DNA of 64,000 bases from Pseudomonadota bacterium (GTDB taxonomy: Bacteria > Pseudomonadota > Gammaproteobacteria > Steroidobacterales > Steroidobacteraceae). The stretch lies in NCBI GenBank assembly GCA_023423935.1, contig JAFAEQ010000010.1, positions 186,001 through 250,000 on the forward strand, read 5' to 3'. Below, piece by piece: positions 8,793-16,818 of this stretch. Position 1 is the first letter of the stretch. Every line of letters starts with the position of its first letter. Both the position numbers and the translations under genes were made by a program. The notes under the pieces were generated by a model. The model searched no databases, was not told where the DNA came from, and was given only the letters and a program-made list of their open reading frames with translations.

Positions 8793-9176
8793 ATGAGCGA
8801 TCCAGTCCGCCACAAGATCCGCGTCGACGTCAGCACGAACTACATCGACGATCAGTCCAAGCCCGAAGAGAGCCACTACGTGTTCTCGTACACGATCACC
8901 ATTCGCAATGAAGGTGACGTCGCGGCCCGATTGCTCACACGACATTGGGTCTTCACGGACGCCAACGGCAAGGTGAAGGAAGTGCGTGGCGAAGGCGTCG
9001 TCGGCGAGCAACCGTACTTGCTGCCGGGTCAGGGGTTCCGCTATTCCAGCGGCGCGGTGCTCGAAACCCCGGTGGGTGCGATGCAAGGCAGCTATCAGAT
9101 GCTGGCGGACGACGGCGCCAAGTTCGATGCGCCGATCGCGCCCGTGCGGCTTGCGATGCCCGGACTTCTGCACTGA
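8793..9176 (+). CDS. apaG: ApaG domain protein
   Basis: The 127-residue ApaG is a single fibronectin-III-like beta-sandwich. Family features are YTITIRNEGDVAARLLTRHW, the glycine-rich GEGVVGEQPYLLPGQGFRY segment and MQGSYQML near the end. The ATG at 8793 matches the family N-terminus; the open frame extends 26 codons upstream without homology. ApaG is linked to cobalt and magnesium resistance in enterics, but its biochemical role is unsettled. A TACAAT about 35 nt upstream may be its promoter. apaH follows 100 nt later. Confidence 0.94.
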   Translation: MSDPVRHKIRVDVSTNYIDDQSKPEESHYVFSYTITIRNEGDVAARLLTRHWVFTDANGKVKEVRGEGVVGEQPYLLPGQGFRYSSGAVLETPVGAMQGSYQMLADDGAKFDAPIAPVRLAMPGLLH

Positions 9177-9276
9177 ATCCCGCCGGACTCACGGCTTTGC
9201 GCCGGTCCCGTTCGATCACGAGCACAGCAAAGCTCCCGCCTTTAATTCCGTAGCCGATTGCAGGTAGCCTTCGCTG

Positions 9277-10119
9277 ATGGCGACCTACGCGATCGGCGAT
9301 ATCCAGGGCTGTTGCGATGAGTTCGAGCTGCTGCTCGACCGTCTCGCATTCGATCCCAGCCGCGACCGGCTCTGGCTCGTGGGCGATCTCGTGAACCGCG
9401 GGCCACGTTCGCTCGATGTATTGCGCAAGGTGAAGGCGCTGGGCGATGCGGCGATCGCCGTGCTCGGTAATCATGATCTGCATCTGCTCGCGGTCGCACT
9501 GTCTCCGAGCCACAAGCTCAAGCAGAAGGACACGCTCGTCGAGATCCTCGCAGCGCCTGACCGCGACGAGCTGCTGGACTGGCTGCGGCATCGCCCGATG
9601 CTTCACCACGATGAGCGATTGGGCTACACCATGATCCACGCCGGGCTCCCGCCGCAGTGGGATCTCGCCACGGCCCGGTCCTGCGCGCGCGAGCTCGAAA
9701 CGGCACTTCGCGATGTGCGATCCGCGCGCGAGCTGTTCGAGCACATGTATGGCGATCAACCCGACATCTGGTCGGATGAGCTGTGGGGCATGGACCGTTT
9801 GCGCTTCATCACCAACTGCCTTACACGGCTACGTTTCTGCAGCGAGGACGGCAGACTCGAGCTGAAGTACAAGGGCCGCCTCGATCAGGCGCCCTCACAT
9901 CTGAAAGCCTGGTTTCAGACTCCAGGGCGCAAGTCGCGCGACCTGAACATCGTGTGCGGGCACTGGTCTGCGCTCGGCTATTACGATGGCGACGGTGTGC
10001 TCAGCATCGATACCGGCTGCGTGTGGGGCAGCTCGCTGTGCGCGGTGAGACTCGATGCGAGGATGGAACCGGTTAAGGTCCCTTGCTCCTCTGCGGGCCT
10101 GTCGATCGAGAGCGAGTAG
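9277..10119 (+). CDS. apaH: Symmetrical diadenosine tetraphosphatase ApaH
   Basis: The 280-residue calcineurin-like phosphoesterase hydrolyses Ap4A to two ADP. The metal-binding motifs appear in order: GDIQGC (usually GDIHGC), GDLVNRGP and GNHD, followed by MIHAGLPP and CGHWSALG. Gln replaces the common His in the first motif, as in other ApaH proteins. ApaH also removes Np4 caps from RNA in E. coli. It ends one base before a convergent gene at 10121, leaving no room for a separate terminator. Confidence 0.95.
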   Translation: MATYAIGDIQGCCDEFELLLDRLAFDPSRDRLWLVGDLVNRGPRSLDVLRKVKALGDAAIAVLGNHDLHLLAVALSPSHKLKQKDTLVEILAAPDRDELLDWLRHRPMLHHDERLGYTMIHAGLPPQWDLATARSCARELETALRDVRSARELFEHMYGDQPDIWSDELWGMDRLRFITNCLTRLRFCSEDGRLELKYKGRLDQAPSHLKAWFQTPGRKSRDLNIVCGHWSALGYYDGDGVLSIDTGCVWGSSLCAVRLDARMEPVKVPCSSAGLSIESE

Positions 10120-10120
10120 C

Positions 10121-10807
10121 CTACCGACGCGCCTTCTCTGGCGCGGCAGCCGGAGCGTTCGCGTCAGAATTCACGGGAAACAACGCTTCGACGTCGAGTC
10201 GCGGCGTGCCCAGAGATGACTGATTCGGCGAGCAGTTCACCTGATCCTTCACGACGCGTACGCCCATCTTCGGGAACACCTCACGCTGGAGCTGATCGAC
10301 GAGCTGACAGTCGGCCGGGTCGAGGCGCAGCCCGCCGCGGAACAACGAGACGGGCTTCCAATACGCATCGAACTGTTCGTCAGTCTCCGGCGGTCGTTCG
10401 CCACGGACGCGTGACGCAAGCTCCCGTGTACTGCGCGTTGCCGCCAGCTCCGCCAGGACTTTGGGCGTCGCTTCCACAGGCGAAACCATCTTGATGCGCA
10501 GGAACGGCACGCGCGCGATTCGACCCATCTCGCAGCCGCTCGAGCGTACTCGCAACGTCTTCCTGTCGGCACCGAGCGCCGTGAGGATCGAAGTCACCCG
10601 ATCCTCGAGCGCCTGACACGAATAGAACGTCGTGAAGCTCTGGTAATGGAAATTGATCTCCTGCTCTTTCCAGACCGCCGCAGCAGTGGCGGGGCTCGCA
10701 TCTGCGGCACTGCCGCCAGCATCTGCCGCATGTCCTGCCACAGACCAGCAGAGTGAACACACGAGGCCGAGCACGTGGCGCCAGGAGATGAAAGAGAAAT
10801 CGATCAT
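10121..10807 (-). CDS. Hypothetical exported protein
   Basis: I do not recognise a family. Starting at the ATG at 10807 the product is 228 residues with a clear signal peptide (SWRHVLGLVCSLCWSVAGHA) and a low-complexity Ala/Ser/Asp linker. A mixed alpha/beta domain with four cysteines follows, around FTTFYSCQALEDR, RSSGCEMG, PADCQLV and QVNCSPN. The even number of cysteines in an exported protein suggests disulfides. The C-terminus is Ala/Pro rich. The open frame extends upstream to 10939 but that part lacks coding character. The gene is convergent with apaH and divergent from the kynurenine operon, so it is a single-gene unit. Confidence 0.72.
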   Translation of the reverse strand: MIDFSFISWRHVLGLVCSLCWSVAGHAADAGGSAADASPATAAAVWKEQEINFHYQSFTTFYSCQALEDRVTSILTALGADRKTLRVRSSGCEMGRIARVPFLRIKMVSPVEATPKVLAELAATRSTRELASRVRGERPPETDEQFDAYWKPVSLFRGGLRLDPADCQLVDQLQREVFPKMGVRVVKDQVNCSPNQSSLGTPRLDVEALFPVNSDANAPAAAPEKARR

Positions 10808-10920
10808 GAACAATGCTCTTTGCGAATCTACAACTCGCATTCTCCGGCGCGGCACCCGGATTGCAAGGCGGGCGTCCCGCAGCGGCCACGCTATACTGCA
10901 CACGACCCCCGGAGATCCGC

Positions 10921-11433
10921 ATGAACGCATTGAAAGCATTCAACTTCCGCGAATGGATCGATGCCCATCGCGAATTCCTGAAGCCTCCTGTGTGCAATCG
11001 CCAGGTGTTCCGGCATTCGGAGTTCATCATCATGGTCGTGGGCGGTCCGAATGCGCGCGACGACTTCCACGACGATCCCGGCGAGGAGTTCTTCTATCAG
11101 CTCGAGGGCGACATGTTGCTTCGGACCATGCAGGACGGAGCGCGCGTGGACATTCCGATTCGCGAAGGCGAGATCCTGCTGCTGCCGGCCCGAGTGCCGC
11201 ATTCCCCGCAGCGTTTCGCGAATACCGTCGGCCTGGTCATCGAACGTCAGCGCCGGCCCGAGGAGAAGGACGGCTTTTTGTGGTACTGCGACTATTGCCA
11301 ATATCCGCTCTACGCCGAATACCTCCATGTGAGCGATATCGAGACGCAGCTCCCGCCGGTCTTCGAGCGCTTCCATCAATCCGTGAAGAACCGCACCTGC
11401 CAGGCGTGCGGCACCGTCGCCCCTGCCAGATGA
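10921..11433 (+). CDS. nbaC: 3-hydroxyanthranilate 3,4-dioxygenase
   Basis: The 170-residue cupin opens the ring of 3-hydroxyanthranilate to 2-amino-3-carboxymuconate semialdehyde, which cyclises to quinolinate for NAD synthesis. Iron ligands H50, E56 and H94 and substrate residues R46, R98 and E109 are in place. The second, rubredoxin-like metal site of bacterial enzymes is complete: C123 and C126 in WYCDYC, C160 and C163 in TCQAC. It is the first gene of a four-gene kynurenine operon. Its TGA overlaps the next ATG. A TATACT lies at 10892-10897 but I see no good -35. Confidence 0.96.
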   Translation: MNALKAFNFREWIDAHREFLKPPVCNRQVFRHSEFIIMVVGGPNARDDFHDDPGEEFFYQLEGDMLLRTMQDGARVDIPIREGEILLLPARVPHSPQRFANTVGLVIERQRRPEEKDGFLWYCDYCQYPLYAEYLHVSDIETQLPPVFERFHQSVKNRTCQACGTVAPAR

Positions 11434-12278
11434 GCGGCGACTTCAGGATCGCAACGACCGAGCTCTGCATCACGCTCGGTCAAAAGCGCTGGCGAGCGGA
11501 CCTCGCGAATGGTGCGGACTTGTCGCTGCCGCTCAGGTTCGATGGACCGCAGCCGGTATTCTTCGGAGCCGAGCCAGCGAGCGCGCAAACAATCGAAGCC
11601 GGAGCATTCATCGGTGACATCCGTCGCGGCGGCAGCGTCAACTGCTCGCGCTACAGCCTCACGCCCCACTGCAATGGCACTCATACCGAATGCGTAGGCC
11701 ACATCACTCGCGAACCCGTGAACGTGCGAACGTTTGCGCCACGTGAGCTCATTCCTGCGGTCCTGCTCAGCGTAACGCCCACATCGTTCGCGCTCACGAA
11801 AGAGCGCTCGGGTGAGGCTTCGCAGCCGGGCGACCGACTGATCACACGCGCCGATCTGCAAGCCGCCAGCGAGCGTGCGCACGCTCCGATCGCTGGCGGT
11901 GCGATCGTCCTGCGCACGCTGCCCAACGGCGAAGAGAAACAGACGCGCAATCACGATCTCGCGCTGCCTGCCTATCTCAGCGGCGAAGCCGCTGCATGGC
12001 TGATCGAGCACGACACGCGACATCTCATCGTCGATCTGCCCTCGATCGATCGCGCCTCGGACAACGGTCAGTTGATGGCGCATCGCATTTTCTGGGGAAT
12101 GCCGGCTGGGAGCACACAAGCACGCGCGGCCACGCGCGCCAGCTCCACGATCACCGAGCTCGCCTACGTCGACGATGCGCTGATCGATGGTCTGTATCTG
12201 CTCAATCTGCAAGTCGCACCCTTCGAGGCAGACGCTGCGCCGAGCCGCCCGATTCTCTATCCGCTGGTGGCAGCATGA
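11430..12278 (+). CDS. Cyclase-family hydrolase, probable N-formylkynurenine formamidase
   Basis: The 282-residue protein belongs to the metal-dependent cyclase / KynB superfamily, recognised by SLTPHCNGTHTECVGH, the counterpart of the HxGTHxDxPxH zinc motif. The usual Asp-Ala-Pro is replaced by Glu-Cys-Val, and the protein is about 70 residues longer than classic KynB. ATGA overlaps join it to nbaC upstream and kynU downstream, so it is translated with the pathway. Conversion of formylkynurenine to kynurenine is the step otherwise missing here. That function is inferred from position; a different amide or lactone substrate is possible. Confidence 0.8.
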   Translation: MSGDFRIATTELCITLGQKRWRADLANGADLSLPLRFDGPQPVFFGAEPASAQTIEAGAFIGDIRRGGSVNCSRYSLTPHCNGTHTECVGHITREPVNVRTFAPRELIPAVLLSVTPTSFALTKERSGEASQPGDRLITRADLQAASERAHAPIAGGAIVLRTLPNGEEKQTRNHDLALPAYLSGEAAAWLIEHDTRHLIVDLPSIDRASDNGQLMAHRIFWGMPAGSTQARAATRASSTITELAYVDDALIDGLYLLNLQVAPFEADAAPSRPILYPLVAA

Positions 12279-13558
12279 GCGAGCCCATCACGATCGAGCA
12301 AGCGAGGCGTCTCGACGAGCAGGACGCGCTCGCCAGCTTTCGCACGCAGTTCCATCTGCCGCGTCGTAAGGACGGCACGACGGCGGTCTATTTCTGCGGA
12401 CATTCGCTCGGACTCGCACCAAAGACGGCCGCAACCGTACTCAATGAAGAACTTGCCGCGTGGGCAGAGCGCGGCGTCGAAGGACACTTCGATACCGCTC
12501 GCCCGTGGCTTTCGTATCACGAGCTGCTGGCCCCGGGCCTGGCGCAGCTCGCGGGCGCCGAGGTTTCCGAGGTCGTGGCGATGAACTCGCTCACGGTGAA
12601 CCTTCACCTGATGCTCACGAGCTTCTATCGACCGCAGCCGCAGCGGCATCGACTGCTCATCGAGAAGCGCGCCTTCTCGACGGACCGCTACGCGGTGGCT
12701 TCGCAGATTCAGCAGCGGGGCTACGATCCCGCGCAGTCACTCATCGAGATCGCGCCTCGTGCGGGCGAGGAGCTGTTCCGAACAGAGGATCTCTGCGCGC
12801 TGATCGAACGCGAAGGCGCGACGATCGCAACGATCCTGCTGCCGGGCGTGCAGTATCTGAGCGGGCAATGCCTGGACATGCAGGCGATTACGGAAACAGC
12901 ACATCGTCAGGGCTGCACGGTCGGCTTCGATCTGGCTCACGCGATGGGCAACGTTCCCTTGCAGCTGCACGACTGGGGCTGCGATTTCGCGGTGTGGTGC
13001 AGCTACAAGTATCTCAATGCCGGCCCGGGCGCGATCGGCGGTGCTTTCGTCCACGCCCGACATGCCCACAGCTTCGATCTGCCTCGCTTCGCCGGCTGGT
13101 GGGGACACGACAAGCGTTCGCGCTTTCAGATGCCGGCCGAGTTCGCGCCACTGAGCGGCGCAGAAGGTTGGCAGCTGTCGAATCCCTCGATTTTCTCCGC
13201 AGCACCGCTCCTCGCCTCGCTCGGTGTGTTCGAGGCAGCAGGCTTCGCACGGCTGCGCGCTAAATCGCTCGCGCTCACCGGCTTTCTGGAGCAACTGTTG
13301 AACGCGAGATTGAGTGAGCATCTGCGCGTGATTACGCCGAGCGAATCCGCAGCGCGCGGATGCCAGCTCTCGATTCGCCTGCAGCGCTCACCCGATGCTG
13401 CACGCGCCGTCTATCTCGAATTGGAACGAAGCGGGTACCTCTGCGACTGGCGCGAACCCGACGTCATTCGTCTTGCACCGGTGCCGCTCTACAACAGATT
13501 CGAAGACGCCTGGCACTTCGTCGCCGCGCTGGAACACGCGCTGCACACCGGCCCTTGA
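12275..13558 (+). CDS. kynU: Kynureninase
   Basis: The 427-residue PLP enzyme of fold type I cleaves 3-hydroxykynurenine to 3-hydroxyanthranilate and alanine. Visible family segments are FCGHSLGLAPK near the N-terminus, AMNSLTVNLHL, GFDLAHAMGN with the PLP-pairing Asp, WCSYKYLNAGPG with the Schiff-base lysine, and RFAGWWGHD in the active-site loop. The start ATG overlaps the previous stop (ATGA). kmo begins 9 nt after its stop. Confidence 0.96.
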   Translation: MSEPITIEQARRLDEQDALASFRTQFHLPRRKDGTTAVYFCGHSLGLAPKTAATVLNEELAAWAERGVEGHFDTARPWLSYHELLAPGLAQLAGAEVSEVVAMNSLTVNLHLMLTSFYRPQPQRHRLLIEKRAFSTDRYAVASQIQQRGYDPAQSLIEIAPRAGEELFRTEDLCALIEREGATIATILLPGVQYLSGQCLDMQAITETAHRQGCTVGFDLAHAMGNVPLQLHDWGCDFAVWCSYKYLNAGPGAIGGAFVHARHAHSFDLPRFAGWWGHDKRSRFQMPAEFAPLSGAEGWQLSNPSIFSAAPLLASLGVFEAAGFARLRAKSLALTGFLEQLLNARLSEHLRVITPSESAARGCQLSIRLQRSPDAARAVYLELERSGYLCDWREPDVIRLAPVPLYNRFEDAWHFVAALEHALHTGP

Positions 13559-13567
13559 GCCCGCCAC

Positions 13568-14929
13568 ATGGCCACCTCACGCAATTCGACTGAAGTCACC
13601 GTCATCGGCGCGGGACTTGCTGGAACCCTGATGTCGTTGCTGCTCGCCCAGCGAGGGCACCGCGTACGACTCTACGAACGCCTCCCGGACATGCGACGCG
13701 AAGCGATCCCCGCAGGACGTTCGATCAATCTGGCCCTCGCCGCGCGCGGCATCGCGGCACTCGAGCGGGCCGGAATCATGCCGCAGGTTCTGCCGCTTCT
13801 GATCCCGATGCGCGGGCGCCTCCTGCATACGGCAGACGATGCGCTGACATTCGTGCCGTATGGCCAACGCGAGCACGAAGTCATTCATTCGGTCTCGCGG
13901 CCTGGCCTGAATCGGCTACTGCTCGATGCGGCACAGGAGGCCGGAGTGGACATTCACTTCCGCCATGCAATCGTGGATGCCGACCTCACGCGCCATCAGC
14001 TGCTCATGCGCGACGAATCCGCAGGCAAGCTGCTCGAGCTGCCGCTGCATCACGTCATCGCTGCCGATGGCGCCGGATCCGTGCTTCGTCGTGCACTCGC
14101 CGCGCAGCCGGGCGTCGTCTGCAGCGAAGATCTGCTCGAACACAGCTACAAGGAGCTGGCGCTTCCTGCGGATTCGGGCGGTGCTCATCGCTTGCACAAG
14201 AACGCCTTGCACATCTGGCCTCGCGGCGGATTCATGCTGATTGCGCTGCCGAACCTCGATGGCTCCTTCACGATGACGCTCTTTCTGCCCAAGGAAGGTC
14301 CTGAAAGCTTCGCCAGCCTGCTCAACGCGTCCGATGTGGAGAGCTTCTTCGCTCGCTACTTCCCGGATGTCGCGACACTCGTTCCGCAACTCGCGAACGA
14401 ATTCTTCAGTCATCCGACGGGTGTGATGGGCACCGTACGCTGCAACCGCTGGGCCCTCGAGGATCGGCTGCTGCTCATCGGCGATGCCGCTCACGCCATT
14501 ACGCCGTTCCACGGCCAGGGCATGAACTGCGCATTCGAGGACTGTCACGAGCTCGACGCACTGCTGCAGACCGACACTGATTGGGTCGATGCATTCGCCA
14601 AGTTCGAGAGCACGCGCCGGTCCAACACAGATGCGATCGCACGCATGGCACTGGAGAACTACGAAGAAATGCGGGACACCGTCCGGCATCCGAAATTCCA
14701 GCTGCAGAAAACGCTCTCGCTGGAACTCGAGCGGCGTTTTCCGGACCGCTTCGTGCCCCGCTACTCGATGGTGATGTTTCACGATGAAATTCCCTATTCC
14801 ATGGCGTACGCGCGCGGCTCGATCCAGGCTCAGATTCTCGATGAGCTGACGCACGATGCGACCACGCTCGATGACGTCGACTACCGCCGTGCCGCTGAAC
14901 TGATCGAGCAGCGCCTGGAACCCATCTGA
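13568..14929 (+). CDS. kmo: Kynurenine 3-monooxygenase
   Basis: The 453-residue class A flavoprotein monooxygenase has the FAD dinucleotide fold at VIGAGLAGTLMSLLLAQRGH, the substrate-side motif RSINLALAARG, and the second FAD motif LIGDAAHAITPFHGQGMN. It hydroxylates kynurenine with NADPH and oxygen. It is the last gene of the nbaC / cyclase / kynU / kmo operon. Tryptophan 2,3-dioxygenase, needed for the first step, is not in the window and must lie elsewhere if the route is complete. Confidence 0.96.
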   Translation: MATSRNSTEVTVIGAGLAGTLMSLLLAQRGHRVRLYERLPDMRREAIPAGRSINLALAARGIAALERAGIMPQVLPLLIPMRGRLLHTADDALTFVPYGQREHEVIHSVSRPGLNRLLLDAAQEAGVDIHFRHAIVDADLTRHQLLMRDESAGKLLELPLHHVIAADGAGSVLRRALAAQPGVVCSEDLLEHSYKELALPADSGGAHRLHKNALHIWPRGGFMLIALPNLDGSFTMTLFLPKEGPESFASLLNASDVESFFARYFPDVATLVPQLANEFFSHPTGVMGTVRCNRWALEDRLLLIGDAAHAITPFHGQGMNCAFEDCHELDALLQTDTDWVDAFAKFESTRRSNTDAIARMALENYEEMRDTVRHPKFQLQKTLSLELERRFPDRFVPRYSMVMFHDEIPYSMAYARGSIQAQILDELTHDATTLDDVDYRRAAELIEQRLEPI

Positions 14930-15045
14930 AGAATCAGCCGCCGCGCAGACTGAGCCTGTGCGGGTGACCTCAGCGCTTCACTGTGCATGGACCGCACGCG
15001 ATCGACTGAGCACACTCGGGCTCACATTCCCGCAGTGAGCGCTCG

Positions 15046-15888
15046 ATGACCACTCTCGCCTATCGGATCCTCAATGTCTTCACGCGCAACGGTGAGCGCC
15101 TGAGCGGCAATCCGCTCTGCGTTTTCGAGGATGGCGCCAACCTGGACACGGCCACCATGCAAGCGCTGGCGCGGCAGTTCAATCTGTCCGAGACCACCTT
15201 CATCCTGCCTTCCTCGCGCGCGAGCGCAGGCGTGCGCATCTTCACGCCCGACTATGAAATGCCGTTTGCAGGTCATCCGACGCTCGGCACTGCGTTTGTC
15301 TGTCGCGCACTCGGCAAGGGCGGCGACGATCTCACGCTGGATATGCAGGCCGGTCTCATTCCCGTGACCGCACAAGGCAACCGTTGGAAGCTGCGAGCGA
15401 ACACGCCCACGTGGCGTGAGGCCCCGCCGCGCGATGTCATTGCGCGCACGCTGTCGCTTGCGCCCGACGATGTGGCTGATCGACCGCTGTGGGTGAAGGC
15501 CGGCAAAGAACAGTTGATCGTGCCGCTTCGCAGCGAATCGGCGGTGCGTCGCGTGCGACCGGACCTCGAGCTCATGAAGCACGTCACGAGCGAGGACGGC
15601 CACTGCATGGCCTACGTGTTCGCCGCAGTGAGCGACGATCGGCTGCTGTCGCGCTTCTTCTTTCCCAGCGGCGCGGCAATGCTCGAAGATCCGGCCACCG
15701 GATCGGCGACTGCCAATCTGGGCGGCTGGTTCCTCGCCACCGGACACACTCTGCCCCTGCATCGTCAAATCAGCCAGGGCGAGTACACCGGCAGGCCCTC
15801 TGTGCTCTATCTCGACGTCGCGGCAGATCGACAGATCTTCGTCAGCGGTGACGTCATCGAACTGGGACGCGGCGTCCTGGACGTGTAA
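15046..15888 (+). CDS. PhzF-family isomerase/epimerase
   Basis: The 280-residue protein has the diaminopimelate-epimerase-like fold of PhzF. Diagnostic segments are SGNPLCVFEDG, QFNLSETTFI with the predicted catalytic Glu, FAGHPTLGTAF, and DPATGSATANLGGW with the second active-site loop. Most PhzF-like proteins are not in phenazine clusters and have unknown substrates. No phenazine genes are near; the kynurenine operon ends 116 bp upstream. The product of that operon, 3-hydroxyanthranilate, resembles the known PhzF substrate trans-2,3-dihydro-3-hydroxyanthranilate, but linking the two is speculation. Confidence 0.9.
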   Translation: MTTLAYRILNVFTRNGERLSGNPLCVFEDGANLDTATMQALARQFNLSETTFILPSSRASAGVRIFTPDYEMPFAGHPTLGTAFVCRALGKGGDDLTLDMQAGLIPVTAQGNRWKLRANTPTWREAPPRDVIARTLSLAPDDVADRPLWVKAGKEQLIVPLRSESAVRRVRPDLELMKHVTSEDGHCMAYVFAAVSDDRLLSRFFFPSGAAMLEDPATGSATANLGGWFLATGHTLPLHRQISQGEYTGRPSVLYLDVAADRQIFVSGDVIELGRGVLDV

Positions 15889-16044
15889 TCGAACGCCGCC
15901 GCGCGATGGCCGCACCTCGTATGACCGAGTAGGAATCCAACAGATACAGCGGGGGCCCCTGCTCCTTGCCGGAACCATTCCGCGCGTTCATCCATCTATC
16001 GTCATAGCTTCGCTCCACGGCGATGATCAGCTTAGGTGACGAAC

Positions 16045-16437
16045 ATGACGCAGCGCGCTGCTTCCTCTGCGTGCACATCGGCGGCGCAATCCGCGAGCTA
16101 CGAGGACATGCCTTTTTCACTCGTACTGTTTCGCTATCTCTGGCCCTTCTGGTTGTTCAAGAACGCCTCGACCGGTGACCGCTATGCGCGCGCGGCGGCG
16201 TACCGGCACAACCGGAGCATGCGCATTTACCTGCCCGGCTACCTGGTGAAATGGTTCTGTAACTGCGTGATTGCATTCGCCCTTACGATCGCGTTCGGCT
16301 CTTCGGCGAGCGCTTCGGGCACCACGAGCTTCATGTCAGTCATGGCCGCCGGCGCCGGCGTGATGTTCGCGTGCGGCGTCACGGTGCTGTTCATCACCGG
16401 GTACATCTACGTTTATCTCAGTCGCAACGACGACTGA
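16045..16437 (+). CDS. Hypothetical small membrane protein
   Basis: I do not recognise a family. From the ATG at 16045 the product is 130 residues; a GTG at 16036 adds three more. The N-terminal half is amphipathic with an aromatic patch (FRYLWPFWLF) and a basic stretch. Two predicted membrane helices follow, around CVIAFALTIAFG and ASGVMFACGVTVLFITGYIYVY-like residues near the C-terminus. It ends with acidic residues. It lies alone between the PhzF-like gene and a small cytosolic gene, all on the plus strand. Confidence 0.6.
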   Translation: MTQRAASSACTSAAQSASYEDMPFSLVLFRYLWPFWLFKNASTGDRYARAAAYRHNRSMRIYLPGYLVKWFCNCVIAFALTIAFGSSASASGTTSFMSVMAAGAGVMFACGVTVLFITGYIYVYLSRNDD

Positions 16438-16534
16438 GATAACCCGGACCTGGCCGCCCTCCAACACTCCATTTCTGCCCGATTTCGGGCAAACTGCTTG
16501 GGCCTTCCTTTCGCCACAGGCAAAGTGCACGCCC

Positions 16535-16807
16535 ATGCCCGAGCAGGCCGAGCTCGACGAACTCGTCACCTATCTGAGCCGCACTTCGCGACTCAGCATC
16601 GATGAAGCGCGACGTGTCGTTCGCGAAGTCATCGAGTTCATGAGCGAGACACCGGAAGAATTCATCCGGCGACGCCATCGGGCCTTGCAGTTGGCCGGAC
16701 TTCCGAACAGCGAAATATTCAGGCTCATCGCTGAAGAGCTGTCGCATTGGCGCTTTCGGGCAGCCTGCCATACCGAACGACAGATTCGTCGAATCATTTA
16801 TGGCTAG
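16535..16807 (+). CDS. Hypothetical 90-residue helical protein upstream of glmS
   Basis: I do not recognise a family. The 90-residue product is charged and predicted mostly helical, without membrane segments or cysteine motifs. It includes SRLSIDEARRVVREVIEF and a basic C-terminus (FRAACHTERQIRRIIYG). It ends 11 nt before the glmS ATG, and the glmS ribosome site (GGAG) lies just after its stop, so the two are probably co-transcribed. Arg/Glu-rich helices suggest a nucleic-acid-binding or adaptor protein, but that is only a guess. Confidence 0.62.
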   Translation: MPEQAELDELVTYLSRTSRLSIDEARRVVREVIEFMSETPEEFIRRRHRALQLAGLPNSEIFRLIAEELSHWRFRAACHTERQIRRIIYG

Positions 16808-16818
16808 GAGCGTGCCGG

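Noticed and set aside
16036..16044. GTG at 16036 as the start of the small membrane protein
   Set aside because: It would add only Met-Thr-Asn; the ATG at 16045 is preferred, though no ribosome site separates the two.
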